A stretch of DNA of 64,000 bases from contig JAQTYN010000007.1 in NCBI GenBank assembly GCA_028688275.1, positions 1 through 64,000 on the forward strand, given 5' to 3'. How positions within the stretch are numbered: position 1 is the stretch's first letter; every line of letters starts with the position of its first letter. The stretch comes from Gallionella sp. (GTDB lineage: Bacteria; Pseudomonadota; Gammaproteobacteria; Burkholderiales; Gallionellaceae). Both the position numbers and the translations under genes were made by a program. This document shows, piece after piece, positions 31,035 to 40,305 of the stretch. The notes under the pieces are model-generated. The model had not been told where the DNA came from. It was given only the letters and a program-made list of their open reading frames with translations, and did no database searches.

Positions 31035-32315
31035 ATCGACCATTTGTTTGCTCATCAACCAATCCAACACCCCCAGCCCCGCTTGTCGCCCACTGGCAAA
31101 ACAAGCGGTGAGCAAATAGCCGCCTGTGGGGGCTTCCCAGTCGAGCATTTCTCCTGCGCAAAATACGCTGGGCAGATTATGCAGCATCAATTGTGCATTG
31201 AGCATTTCAAAGGTGATGCCGCCCGCGCTGCTAATCGCTTCATCCAGTGGACGGGGCGCGATCAGCTTTAAGGGCAAAGCCTTAATCGCCGCCGCCAAGT
31301 GTTCGGGTTGCTCGAACGCCTCGCGGGATAAACATTCACGCAGCAGCCCCGTTTGCACGCCTTTGAGATTGGCGCGACTTTGCAAATGACTGGAAATCGA
31401 ACGAGAGCCGCGTGGATGCGCAACCTCAGCCAAGACGCGGGACAGCGGTTTGTTGGGTGCGAGGTCTATGTACAGCGTCGCCTCGCCATGAGCGGCAATT
31501 TGATCGCGCAACGGTGCGGACAAGGCGTAGATTAACCCGCCTTCCACGCCAGTCGCGGTTACCATCAAATCGCCCTGCTTACGATGGACATTGCCCGCCA
31601 AATCTGTCGTGGACACTGTCACCGCCTTTAACGGTTGCCCCGAAAATTTCTCGCTGAAGTGCGAAGTCCAGCCCACATCGAAACCGCAATTGGCGGGCAG
31701 TAAGGGGGCGACGGCAATGCCGCGCTGGGTGAGCAATGACACCCACGCGCCATCAGAACCGAGCCGCGCCCAACTGCCGCCGCCCAATGCTAGCACCACT
31801 GCATCAGCATGCACCACGACCTCGCCTTGCTCACTTTCAAAACGCAAGCCATGCGCATCATCCCAACCGACCCAGCGATGGCGCATGTGGAAACGCACCC
31901 CCGCTTCCCGCAAACGATGCAACCAAGCGCGCAACAGCGGCGCGGCTTTCATTTCCGTGGGAAAAACGCGCCCCGAGCTACCCACAAACGTGGAGATGCC
32001 CAGCCCTTGTATCCAAGCGCGCAGCATCTCTGGCGTGAACGCTTCTATCATGGGCTGAAGCTGGGTAGTGCGCGTGCCATAGCGGGAGAGAAAATCCGAT
32101 AGAGGTTCGGCGTGGGTGATATTCATCCCACCCTTGCCCGCCATCAGAAATTTGCGCCCCACCGAAGGCATGGCATCGTAAACATCCACCCGCACGCCGC
32201 CCTGAATCAGCACTTCCGCCGCCATCAATCCAGCAGGGCCGCCGCCGATGATGAAGACTGTTTTATCGTGAAATTCGTGTGACAAGGGGTGTGCTTTCTG
32301 AGGATTGTGCGACAT
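31032..32315 (-). CDS. HI0933-like FAD-dependent flavoprotein
   Basis: A 427-residue protein with an N-terminal Rossmann dinucleotide motif (VFIIGGGPAGLMAAEVLIQGG), the family segment SVGRKFLMAGKGGMNITH, and a C-terminal ATGGYLLTACFASG flavin motif. It belongs to the HI0933/BaiN-like NAD(P)/FAD oxidoreductases (the PP_4765 subgroup by overall look); the physiological substrate of this group is not settled. Its TAA stop is shared with the end of a MITE-like element. It is followed on the same strand, upstream, by ycaO after a 241-base spacer, so the two may be separate units. Confidence 0.85.
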   Translation of the reverse strand: MSHNPQKAHPLSHEFHDKTVFIIGGGPAGLMAAEVLIQGGVRVDVYDAMPSVGRKFLMAGKGGMNITHAEPLSDFLSRYGTRTTQLQPMIEAFTPEMLRAWIQGLGISTFVGSSGRVFPTEMKAAPLLRAWLHRLREAGVRFHMRHRWVGWDDAHGLRFESEQGEVVVHADAVVLALGGGSWARLGSDGAWVSLLTQRGIAVAPLLPANCGFDVGWTSHFSEKFSGQPLKAVTVSTTDLAGNVHRKQGDLMVTATGVEGGLIYALSAPLRDQIAAHGEATLYIDLAPNKPLSRVLAEVAHPRGSRSISSHLQSRANLKGVQTGLLRECLSREAFEQPEHLAAAIKALPLKLIAPRPLDEAISSAGGITFEMLNAQLMLHNLPSVFCAGEMLDWEAPTGGYLLTACFASGRQAGLGVLDWLMSKQMVD

Positions 32316-32556
32316 AACTTTCTACACAACTTTGTTCCCTCCCCCTAGCAGGGGGAGGGTTAGGGTGGGGGTAGAATCTCATTTAATAACAATATGTTTC
32401 ATATTTTCAGAGACGCGTTGCACGCGCCCTTATTTGGATGCAATTCGCGCCTTCGGCGACCCTCTCCCCCAACCCCTCTCCCGTAAACGGGCGAGGGGAG
32501 TCTGGGTTCTCATCCAGACATTCGGATGTTGTTGTTTAATTGGAATTTAAAAACAC
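32316..32556. repeat. Spacer with C/G-run dispersed repeats
   Basis: The ycaO-flavoprotein spacer holds two copies of the common dispersed words CCCCCTAGCAGGGGGAGGG (with GTTAGGGTGGGGG) and CCCTCTCCCCCAACCCCTCT, the latter followed by the dyad CTCCCGTAAACGGGCGAG. They face each other as loose inverted repeats. No gene is seen. Confidence 0.5.
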
Positions 32557-34296
32557 CTATTTCGCGCTTGGCCATACTTTACGATACGCCGCGAGCAAGC
32601 GTTGGTGCATGTCGCTGCCTTCCATATTCGCGCCCAATGAACACAGCCCAAAAAACTGTGTTTCGCGGTTGAGTAATTGCTGCGCGGTTTGCAGCGTTTC
32701 TGCGCCATACAACAGGTGCAGATTAGCTTCATAAGGTGCGACGGAATCCGAGTCGGTCAGCTCTTGGAGTTGTACCATATGGGCAATGCAGCGATACACG
32801 CGGGCGCGGGCTTCGTTCAACTGCCCCAGTTGGCTAATCCACAAACAACCGTCGAGGATAGCCTCTTCATCGCCCACCGCCAGTGCCAACAAGGTTTTCA
32901 GCTCCCCGACGCGCAAGGTCGCCCAATCTGTTCCTGCGTCGGCTGCCAACCCAATTAAGGTGGTAACCGCAAGGTTATCCGCCAGATCCAAATCGAGCAA
33001 CGTGTCTAGCAAGTCATTGCACTCGTCTTCGTCCAGCTCTTGCACGCGCAGCAAGGCGGGGCGCACCAGATTGCCCACGGTATTGTTTTGCCATTGCAGC
33101 TCTTCAATCGGATAAATTTCTGACATATCTGGCACAAAAATACGGCAGGCATACACATCCAAATGGGTGAAATCGGCGACGTAAATGTCGTGCCCGCTGG
33201 CGTGGATGGTTTCGACGCACCAGCGATAATCTTCTTCCGTGGTCGTGCCAAAGTTCCAATCTACAAATTCAAAATCAGGGGTATTGCGCAAAAACTCCCA
33301 GCTAATCACGCCACTGGAATCGACAAAATGGATTTCCAAATTCTGCGCATCGGCGATTTCGTCTTCATCAAAACCAGGGGCGGGAAAACCGTTCAACGTG
33401 CCTAAGGCGCGACCTTGCAACAACTCGGTCAGCGCACGTTCCAATGCCACTTCAAAGCGCGGATGCGCACCAAAACTGGCAAAACAACCTTGGTCATGCG
33501 GATGCAGCAGCGTGACGTTCATCACAGGATACTTGCCGCCCAGCGACGCGTCTTTGACCAAAATACCGTAGCCCGCTGCGCGCAAACCCGCGATACCTGC
33601 CGCGATGCGAGGGAAACGTGCAATCACGGCTTCAGGTACATCGGGCAAACAAATACAGTCGCGGATAATGCGGAACTTGATGTCGCGCTCAAAAATTTCA
33701 GCCAACGCTTGTGTGCGCGCTTCCATCAGCGTGTTGCCCGCCGACATGCCGTTGCTGACATACAAATTGCCAATCAGATTGACGGGGAAAAGTACCGTTT
33801 TGCCATCGCGTAAACATTGATAAGGAATGGCGCAAATCCCGCGTTCCGCATTGCCCGAATTCAAGTCGATCAACTGGCTCGCCAATACGCCGCCTTCTGG
33901 GTTGTAGAACTTTTGTAGCTTAGGCGTGAGCAACTTGGCTGGCCATTTGTCGCCTTTGACAGGAAACCATTGCTCGTTCGGATAATGCACAAACTCGCCG
34001 TGGCTAATCGTTTCGCCCAAATAAAAATGCGTCCAAAAATAATTGGTGCCAAGACGTTCAAAAAACTCCCCCAGCGCACTGGCACGCGCCGCCAATTCTG
34101 ACCCGCCCTTGCCATTGCTAAACAGCCGAGGGCAATCGTGATCGCTCACATGCACCGACCAGATATTCTCAATTTCATTCAGCCAAGAACGCTCCTCGAC
34201 GTGAAAACCAAGGGCTTCCAATTTGGCGTGCAAGGTACGAATGGAGGATTCCAGAGAAGCGTCTTTGCTGGGGATAAAGGTTTCAGTGGTGGTCAT
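32557..34296 (-). CDS. ycaO: YcaO protein (ribosomal S12 methylthiolation accessory factor)
   Basis: A 579-residue protein colinear with E. coli YcaO (586 residues). The ATP-binding YcaO core occupies about residues 60-400, with conserved glutamates in GEFFERLG, EARTQALAEIFERD and ALTELLQGR; a helical C-terminal region of about 180 residues follows. YcaO enzymes use ATP to activate amide bonds; E. coli YcaO is reported to aid RimO in beta-methylthiolating ribosomal S12 aspartate 88. There is no RiPP precursor or dehydrogenase nearby, so the housekeeping role is favoured over a thiazole/oxazole pathway. Confidence 0.9.
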   Translation of the reverse strand: MTTTETFIPSKDASLESSIRTLHAKLEALGFHVEERSWLNEIENIWSVHVSDHDCPRLFSNGKGGSELAARASALGEFFERLGTNYFWTHFYLGETISHGEFVHYPNEQWFPVKGDKWPAKLLTPKLQKFYNPEGGVLASQLIDLNSGNAERGICAIPYQCLRDGKTVLFPVNLIGNLYVSNGMSAGNTLMEARTQALAEIFERDIKFRIIRDCICLPDVPEAVIARFPRIAAGIAGLRAAGYGILVKDASLGGKYPVMNVTLLHPHDQGCFASFGAHPRFEVALERALTELLQGRALGTLNGFPAPGFDEDEIADAQNLEIHFVDSSGVISWEFLRNTPDFEFVDWNFGTTTEEDYRWCVETIHASGHDIYVADFTHLDVYACRIFVPDMSEIYPIEELQWQNNTVGNLVRPALLRVQELDEDECNDLLDTLLDLDLADNLAVTTLIGLAADAGTDWATLRVGELKTLLALAVGDEEAILDGCLWISQLGQLNEARARVYRCIAHMVQLQELTDSDSVAPYEANLHLLYGAETLQTAQQLLNRETQFFGLCSLGANMEGSDMHQRLLAAYRKVWPSAK

Positions 34297-34377
34297 AATA
34301 GGGTTCGATGATGAGATTCATAAAAGGGTGGGATCAGCAAAAATCAATCGACGCATTCTACCTTGTAGCACGAGATT

Positions 34378-35283
34378 TCAGCCGAGTGCAGCAGGTGATA
34401 TTTGTGCCAACAAGAATTCCTTGAACGCCAATGCCGCGCTGGACAAGCGTTTTTGCGTGCGGTGGGCAACAAACCAATGGCGAATAATTGGAAAATATTC
34501 AACATTAAGCAACACGAGTCGGTTCGTCTCAAGTTCTAGCGCGATACTGTGTTGCGAGAGTATGCCCAGCCCCATCCCTGCTCGCACGGCTTGCTTGATC
34601 GCTTCATTGGTTTCCATTTCCATACGAATGCGCGGTTGGATGCGGTGCTTGGCAAATACGCGCTCCATTGCGCTGCGCGTACCCGAACCGAGTTCGCGCG
34701 ATAAAAACTGCTCCTGAGCAAGCTGATTAAACTTGACGTGTTCCAATTGCGCCAAAGGATGATTCGGTGCGGCGATGACCACCAGCGGGTTGTCCATAAA
34801 TCGTTCCGAGCTAATGTCACTGTCCTCAGGAGGTTGTCCCATAATGGCAAGGTCGGTACTGTTTTCGGCTAATCTTTTTAACACCGCATCGCGGTTGGCA
34901 ACATGCAAAATCACGTTGATATTGGGATGTTGCTGGCAAAAATCGGCTAGCAATTGCGGGGTGAAATAGTTGGCGGTATTGACCACAGACAGAGTGAGCT
35001 TGCCTTGCTCCAGCCCTTTCATTTGATTAAACACCGTTTCCATTTCAGTCAGTTGCTGCGCGATATTGCGACTGTAGTGAAACAACTCTCGTCCCGCCTC
35101 GGTGAGGAAGATTTTTTTGCCCATTTGCTCAAACAAGGGCAGCCCAATATGAGCTTCAAGCTGCTTAATCTGCATAGACACTGCGGGCTGGGAGAGGTAT
35201 AGTTCTTCCGCTGCCCGCGAGTAGTTTAGGTGGCTGGCGACTTTCTCAAAAACTTGTAATTGACGTAGCGTAAAGTGCAACAT
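34378..35283 (-). CDS. cbbR: LysR-type regulator, probable CbbR
   Basis: A 301-residue LysR-family regulator starting at ATG 35283 (MLHFTLRQLQVFEKVASHLN), with a winged helix-turn-helix at about 19-38 (YSRAAEELYLSQPAVSMQIK) and a substrate-binding domain. A longer frame to 35328 adds 15 residues that do not fit the family. It is divergent from cbbM with a 207-base intergenic region, the usual arrangement for CbbR, which activates the Calvin cycle genes in response to metabolites such as RuBP or NADPH. A perfect dyad and direct repeats in the intergenic region are likely binding sites. Confidence 0.9.
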   Translation of the reverse strand: MLHFTLRQLQVFEKVASHLNYSRAAEELYLSQPAVSMQIKQLEAHIGLPLFEQMGKKIFLTEAGRELFHYSRNIAQQLTEMETVFNQMKGLEQGKLTLSVVNTANYFTPQLLADFCQQHPNINVILHVANRDAVLKRLAENSTDLAIMGQPPEDSDISSERFMDNPLVVIAAPNHPLAQLEHVKFNQLAQEQFLSRELGSGTRSAMERVFAKHRIQPRIRMEMETNEAIKQAVRAGMGLGILSQHSIALELETNRLVLLNVEYFPIIRHWFVAHRTQKRLSSAALAFKEFLLAQISPAALG

Positions 35284-35332
35284 AGTGTGGAATAAGTGGG
35301 TGGCAATGAGTGATACGAGCAATCGCATTGTG

Positions 35333-35351
35333 TCATAAGTTTTGCTTATGA
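35333..35351. promoter_or_regulatory. Perfect dyad in the cbbR-cbbM intergenic region, likely CbbR site
   Basis: TCATAAG-TTTTG-CTTATGA is a perfect seven-base inverted repeat. It contains the T-N11-A core of LysR-type operators and lies 50 bases upstream of the cbbR start and about 140 upstream of cbbM. Confidence 0.65.
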
Positions 35352-35368
35352 TTTCGATAAAAATAATT

Positions 35369-35400
35369 GACTATCGCTTATGGAGCTATCGCTTTATAGT
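35369..35400. promoter_or_regulatory. Direct repeats near the cbbM promoter
   Basis: CTATCGCTTATGG and CTATCGCTTTATAG are repeated head to tail 15 bases apart, just downstream of the dyad, and overlap a TTGACT that could be a -35 box. They are candidates for the activation half-sites that LysR regulators occupy after ligand binding. Confidence 0.45.
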
Positions 35401-35490
35401 TCTAACCGTTGCAGGTCGTTATCAGTTGGGCAAGTCGCCACCAAAGTGTGGTTTATAAAAATTTTAATCATCAATACAGGAGAGTACGCA

Positions 35491-36870
35491 ATGGATCAAT
35501 CGAATCGTTATGCAGACCTGAGCTTGGACGAGGCAGAGCTTATCAAAAATGGCAAGCACATTTTAGTTGCTTACACCATGACCCCAGCTTCAGGTCACGG
35601 CTATCTGGAAGTTGCAGCGCACATCGCCGCTGAATCTTCTACTGGTACAAACGTTGAAGTTTCGACAACTGATGACTTCACCAAAGGTGTGGATGCATTG
35701 GTTTACTTCATCGACGAAGTAAAAGGCATTATGAAGGTTGCTTACCCGAACGACTTGTTCGATCGTAACGTGACTGACGGCCGCGCGATGATCGTGTCAT
35801 TCCTGACATTGGCAATCGGTAATAACCAAGGTATGGGCGACGTAGCTGACTTGCAAATGCAAGACTTCTGGATTCCACCACGCATGTTGCAATTGTTTGA
35901 TGGTCCTTCCAAGGACATTTCTGACCTGTGGCGCATTTTGGGTCGCCCTGTTAAGGACGGCGGCTACATCTCTGGTACGATCATCAAGCCAAAATTGGGC
36001 TTGCGTCCAGAACCATTCGCGAAAGCAGCTTACCAATTCTGGTTGGGCGGCGACTTCATCAAGAATGATGAACCACAAGGTAACCAAACTTTCTGCCCAA
36101 TCAAGAAAGTATTGCCATTGGTGTATGACTCTCTGAAACGTGCTCAAGACGAAACAGGTCAAGCAAAGTTGTTCTCCATGAACATCACAGCAGATGATCA
36201 CTACGAAATGTGTGCTCGTGCGGACTTCGCACTGGAAACATTTGGCCCAGATGCTGACAAATTAGCATTCTTGGTTGACGGTTATGTAGGCGGTCCAGGC
36301 ATGATCACGACTGCACGTCGTCAATACGCTGACCAATACTTGCATTACCATCGTGCAGGTCACGGCGCGGTGACTTCACCTTCTTCCAAGCGTGGTTACA
36401 CAGCGTTTGTATTGGCGAAAATGTCCCGTCTGCAAGGTGCTTCTGGTATCCACGTAGGTACCATGGGATTCGGCAAAATGGAAGGTGGCAAAGACGACCG
36501 TATCATCGCTTACATGATCGAACGCGACAGCTGCATGGGTCCGTTCTTCCATCAAGAATGGTATGGTATGAAACCAACAACCCCAATCATCTCAGGTGGT
36601 ATGAACGCGTTGCGTCTGCCAGGCTTCTTTGAGAACTTGGGTCATGGTAACGTGATTAACACAGCAGGTGGCGGTTCTTACGGTCATATTGACTCCCCAG
36701 CTGCTGGTGCGATCTCCTTGCGTCAAGCTTATGATTGCTGGAAATCAGGTGCAGATCCGATCGAATATGCAAAAGAACACAAAGAATTTGCACGTGCGTT
36801 TGAATCCTTCCCTAAAGATTCCGACAAAATCTTCCCAGGCTGGCGCGAAAAATTGGGCGTACACAAGTAA
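35491..36870 (+). CDS. cbbM: Form II ribulose-1,5-bisphosphate carboxylase
   Basis: A 459-residue large-subunit-only RuBisCO that carboxylates RuBP in the cytoplasm. Catalytic residues fall at exactly the Rhodospirillum rubrum positions: K166 ([10 protein letters not shown]), the carbamylated K191 with D193 and E194 ([10 protein letters not shown]), H287 (HYHRAGHGA) and loop 6 K329 (GFGKMEG). The start is ATG 35491 after AGGAGAG; a longer upstream frame adds unrelated residues. Form II enzymes have low CO2 specificity and suit CO2-rich, low-oxygen sites. A terminator-like hairpin follows, then the activase genes cbbQ and cbbO. Confidence 0.97.
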   Translation: MDQSNRYADLSLDEAELIKNGKHILVAYTMTPASGHGYLEVAAHIAAESSTGTNVEVSTTDDFTKGVDALVYFIDEVKGIMKVAYPNDLFDRNVTDGRAMIVSFLTLAIGNNQGMGDVADLQMQDFWIPPRMLQLFDGPSKDISDLWRILGRPVKDGGYISGTIIKPKLGLRPEPFAKAAYQFWLGGDFIKNDEPQGNQTFCPIKKVLPLVYDSLKRAQDETGQAKLFSMNITADDHYEMCARADFALETFGPDADKLAFLVDGYVGGPGMITTARRQYADQYLHYHRAGHGAVTSPSSKRGYTAFVLAKMSRLQGASGIHVGTMGFGKMEGGKDDRIIAYMIERDSCMGPFFHQEWYGMKPTTPIISGGMNALRLPGFFENLGHGNVINTAGGGSYGHIDSPAAGAISLRQAYDCWKSGADPIEYAKEHKEFARAFESFPKDSDKIFPGWREKLGVHK

Positions 36871-36898
36871 GCTCAATTGAGTATCACGTAACATAATG

Positions 36899-36925
36899 CG
36901 CCCCCACTTTGCTGGGGGCGTTTTA
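36899..36925 (+). terminator. Hairpin terminator between cbbM and cbbQ
   Basis: CGCCCCCA and TGGGGGCG form an eight-base GC-rich stem with a short loop, followed by TTTT, 28 bases past cbbM. Partial readthrough would give much RuBisCO and less activase. Confidence 0.8.
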
Positions 36926-37027
36926 TTCAGGAAAGTGCAAACAACGCCAGATTTTCCATTAGCCCGCCTTGAGTGAACAGGCAATGCGGTTTAACGGAAG
37001 ATTTGGCATCAACCCAAGGAGCGTCAC

Positions 37028-37831
37028 ATGACAAACACTACACAATACAAAATTCAAACCGAGCCGTTTTATCAGGCACAAGGCGACGAAGTGGCGTTGT
37101 ACGAAGCCGCTTACGCAGCACGTTTACCCGTGATGGTAAAAGGACCAACAGGCTGCGGGAAATCACGTTTTGTCGAATATATGGCGTGGAAGTTGAACAA
37201 ACCGCTGATTACCGTTGCGTGTAATGAAGACATGACCGCGTCGGATTTGGTCGGACGTTATTTATTGGATGCCAATGGCACACGTTGGTTAGATGGTCCA
37301 TTGACCACCGCTGCCCGCATTGGTGCGATTTGCTATTTGGATGAAATCGTCGAAGCGCGTCAAGACACCACGGTGGTCATCCATCCTTTGACTGACCACC
37401 GCCGCACTTTGCCCTTGGACAAAAAAGGTGAGCTGATTCAAGCGCATCCTGACTTCCAATTGGTGATTTCCTATAACCCTGGTTATCAAAGCTTGATGAA
37501 GGATTTGAAACAATCGACCAAACAGCGTTTTGTCGGCTTTGATTTCGATTATCCAGCCGCGAGTATTGAAGCCGAGATTCTCGGCAAAGAAGCGGGCATT
37601 GAAGTCGAACTGGCTAGCAAGCTGGTCAAAATTGGTCATGCTGCTCGCAACCTCAAAGGACATGGGCTGGACGAAGGTATTTCCACCCGATTGCTCGTTT
37701 ACGCAGCCACGCTGATTAAAGGCGGCGTTGCTCCGAGCGCGGCTTGCCGTATGGCACTCGTTCGCCCCATTACCGACGATGCTGACATCCGCGCGACGCT
37801 GGATCACGCGATTGATGCGGTGTTTGCGTAA
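37028..37831 (+). CDS. cbbQ: RuBisCO activase ATPase CbbQ
   Basis: A 267-residue MoxR-type AAA+ ATPase. The Walker A motif GPTGCGKS has K45; the Walker B motif is CYLDE near residue 104, and the C-terminal lid helix follows. CbbQ hexamers bound to CbbO remodel inhibited RuBisCO and release tight-binding sugar phosphates. It follows cbbM by about 157 bases and precedes cbbO; the order cbbM-cbbQ-cbbO is typical of the form II-specific Q2O2 activase. Confidence 0.95.
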   Translation: MTNTTQYKIQTEPFYQAQGDEVALYEAAYAARLPVMVKGPTGCGKSRFVEYMAWKLNKPLITVACNEDMTASDLVGRYLLDANGTRWLDGPLTTAARIGAICYLDEIVEARQDTTVVIHPLTDHRRTLPLDKKGELIQAHPDFQLVISYNPGYQSLMKDLKQSTKQRFVGFDFDYPAASIEAEILGKEAGIEVELASKLVKIGHAARNLKGHGLDEGISTRLLVYAATLIKGGVAPSAACRMALVRPITDDADIRATLDHAIDAVFA

Positions 37832-37846
37832 TCGTTAATCCACCCC

Positions 37847-37904
37847 GTAGGTGCGGATACCTTCGCACGAACACACGGTTGCGTGCGGGCAAATCCGCAC
37901 CTAC
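37847..37904. repeat. REP-like dyad between cbbQ and cbbO
   Basis: GTAGGTGCGGATACC at the left and AAATCCGCACCTAC at the right are inverted repeats around an inner TTCGCACGAA...TTGCGTGCGGG dyad. It fills the whole intercistronic gap and ends three bases before the cbbO Shine-Dalgarno, so it could modulate message stability or translation. A related word (GTGGGTACGAATTCATTCG) appears at 49773. Confidence 0.65.
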
Positions 37905-37913
37905 AGGAGCAAA

Positions 37914-40193
37914 ATGATGGAACCTATCGCCATACCAAAGGAATTTGAGGCCTACTGGCAGCAGCTTGATTGCGGATTCCCGCGTGTCAAACCTGTCTTT
38001 ACGGACTGTATGCAAGCTGCATTGGTCGTACTGGACAATGCGGGCATGAAAGCCTATGTCGACTACGCCCGTTTTTTGGGGAAAATGGGACGTGGTGCCG
38101 AACCTATCCTGATTTTTCTGGAAGAGTGGCCCAGTGTCGCTGACATCATGGGGGCGGACGTGTTGCCCGATGTCGTGGAGTTTGTCCGTCGGCTGTGGAA
38201 ATCGCCCAATGGACCCGCCATTACGCCCTTTTTGCAGTCACTACCCACCACGGCGCGGCGGTTGCATACGGCAGCACAACTCCGTATTTATTTGGAAATG
38301 GTGCTGGATTTTATGGAGCGCACCACAGGCTCTGTTCATGGGATTCACCAAACCTTCCCCAGTCCTGGCTTGCCCCCCTTTTTCAAACAAACCCCCGTTT
38401 TGCTGAGCCAATTGGCGTTGGCGGGATTGAGAAATTGGATCGATTACGGCATTCGCAATTATGCACACCACCCTGAACGCCAGATTGAATACTTCAATTT
38501 GCAGTCGGCAGACAGTCGTGCCGTGTTGCAACGCGAACGACATGGCACGTTATTAGTCGATAACGACCGCAAGTTGGATATGTATTTGCGTAGCTTGTGG
38601 CAAGACGAAGCGATGCTGATTCCCTACGCCAGTGGGATGGATGTATTGCTTCAAGGCACGCCCTATTACGATTCCCTAGGCATCAGGTTGCCTGATGTGT
38701 ATGACGATTTCACTGCGCAGAACGGCACCATCATCGCGGGGATTGATCGTTATCGCGCCGCCTTAGCCCACATCGTCGCGCATCGTCGTTGGACGCGTCC
38801 GATTTCTGCGGACAATCTCAGTCCATCGCAACGCATGGCGGTGGAGTGCTTGGAAGACAATCGCGTAGAACAATTAGCCATGCGTGAATACCCTGGATTA
38901 CGACGGATTTTTAGCGCACTGCATCCCGTGCCAGCCGAAGACGCATGTGACCACACCAAGGAATCAGGTGTGCGCCATCGTTTGGCGATGCTGTCCCGTG
39001 CCATTTTGGACGCAAACCACCCATACAAGAACGTTCACATCATCGAGTTTGCGCGACGCTTTCATGAGTTGATGCAACTAGGGGAATCAAGCACGCAAGA
39101 TATGATTGATATTGCGGTCACTTTCATTGCGCGCACCCGTTTGCAAAGCGACAACTTACCCAATACGCACTTCAAAGATACAGAAGTTGGGTTTCGTGAT
39201 GACAACCGTCACATGTGGTACTTCATGGAAGAAGACGATGAGGGCGAAGTCGCCGCAGATCAGCATCGAAAGATAGAACCAGACGAGGAGCAAAAAGGGC
39301 TGCCGCCGCGTCATTATCACGAATGGGATTATCACAGTCAAAGTATGCGTCCAGATTGGGTGAGCGTGTATGAAGCCTTGCACCCTGCGGGACACGCCTC
39401 CGACATCGACAAATTATTGGACAAACATGCCGCGCTGGCCAAACGCTTGAAAAAGATGTTGGACTTGTTGAAACCGCAAAACAAAGTCCGCATTCGCTAT
39501 CAAGAAGAAGGCAGCGAGTTGGATTTGGACGTGGCATTGCGTGCGCTGATTGATTACAAAAGCGGATCCTCGCCTGATCCGCGCATCAATATGAGCCACC
39601 GCAACGACGGGCGCAATATCGCGGTGATGGTGTTACTGGATTTGTCGCAATCATTGAACGAAAAAGCCGCTGGCTGCGACCAAACCATTTTGCAACTCAG
39701 CCAAGAAGCCGTGTCGGTATTGGGCTGGGCGGTGAATAAACTGGGCGACCCGTTTGCCATCGCAGGCTTCCATTCCAACACGCGCCACGACGTGCGTTAT
39801 TTGCATATCAAAGGCTTTAGCGAAGCATGGGACGACACGGTCAAAAGTCGCTTGGCAGCGATGGAAGCCAGCTATTCCACCCGCATGGGCGCGGCAATGC
39901 GTCACGCCGCGCATTATTTGGACAAACAGCAGGCCGACAAAAAACTGCTATTGATTTTGACCGACGGCGAGCCTGCGGATATTGATAGCAAAGACGGTCG
40001 TGTGCTGATTGAAGATGCCCGCCACGCGGTGCAAGAGCTGGATCAACAAGGCATTTACAGCTACTGCATCAACCTCGACCCCAAAGCGGACGAGTATGTG
40101 TCGGATATTTTTGGTAAGCAATACACCATTATCGACAAGGTGGAATCCTTGCCAGAAAAGTTGCCAGAACTGTTTATTGCGTTGACGAAATAG
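37914..40193 (+). CDS. cbbO: RuBisCO activation protein CbbO
   Basis: A 759-residue partner of CbbQ. The N-terminal several hundred residues are specific to CbbO; the C-terminal part is a von Willebrand A domain with the metal site D576-x-S578-x-S580 (LLDLSQSLN). CbbO joins RuBisCO to the CbbQ hexamer through this domain. The start is one of two tandem ATG codons (37914 or 37917) after AGGAGC; an upstream start would lie within the dyad and is rejected. A strong terminator follows the stop. Confidence 0.93.
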   Translation: MMEPIAIPKEFEAYWQQLDCGFPRVKPVFTDCMQAALVVLDNAGMKAYVDYARFLGKMGRGAEPILIFLEEWPSVADIMGADVLPDVVEFVRRLWKSPNGPAITPFLQSLPTTARRLHTAAQLRIYLEMVLDFMERTTGSVHGIHQTFPSPGLPPFFKQTPVLLSQLALAGLRNWIDYGIRNYAHHPERQIEYFNLQSADSRAVLQRERHGTLLVDNDRKLDMYLRSLWQDEAMLIPYASGMDVLLQGTPYYDSLGIRLPDVYDDFTAQNGTIIAGIDRYRAALAHIVAHRRWTRPISADNLSPSQRMAVECLEDNRVEQLAMREYPGLRRIFSALHPVPAEDACDHTKESGVRHRLAMLSRAILDANHPYKNVHIIEFARRFHELMQLGESSTQDMIDIAVTFIARTRLQSDNLPNTHFKDTEVGFRDDNRHMWYFMEEDDEGEVAADQHRKIEPDEEQKGLPPRHYHEWDYHSQSMRPDWVSVYEALHPAGHASDIDKLLDKHAALAKRLKKMLDLLKPQNKVRIRYQEEGSELDLDVALRALIDYKSGSSPDPRINMSHRNDGRNIAVMVLLDLSQSLNEKAAGCDQTILQLSQEAVSVLGWAVNKLGDPFAIAGFHSNTRHDVRYLHIKGFSEAWDDTVKSRLAAMEASYSTRMGAAMRHAAHYLDKQQADKKLLLILTDGEPADIDSKDGRVLIEDARHAVQELDQQGIYSYCINLDPKADEYVSDIFGKQYTIIDKVESLPEKLPELFIALTK

Positions 40194-40196
40194 TCA

Positions 40197-40225
40197 GGAG
40201 CGGGGTGCAACCCCGCTCTTTTTTG
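40197..40225 (+). terminator. Terminator of the cbb operon
   Basis: AGCGGGG and CCCCGCT form a GC-rich stem with a five-base loop, followed by a run of T, directly after the cbbO stop codon. Confidence 0.88.
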
Positions 40226-40305
40226 ATTTTTTACCGCAAAATGGTGCATCGTGATACCTTGTTGCTGCGATAATTCAGCACACCCATTTCTCAGAGGAGT
40301 TTAGT

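Noticed and set aside
32557-34296. YcaO as part of a thiazole/oxazole RiPP cluster
   Set aside because: No precursor peptide, E1-like partner, dehydrogenase or transporter is adjacent, and the protein has the length and C-terminal region of E. coli YcaO.
35380-35490. N-terminal extension of RuBisCO
   Set aside because: The added residues do not match RuBisCO and cover the promoter region; ATG 35491 has a good ribosome site and gives exact catalytic numbering.
35491-40193. Carboxysome gene cluster
   Set aside because: Only form II RuBisCO and its activase are present; no shell protein, CsoS2 or carboxysomal carbonic anhydrase gene is seen.
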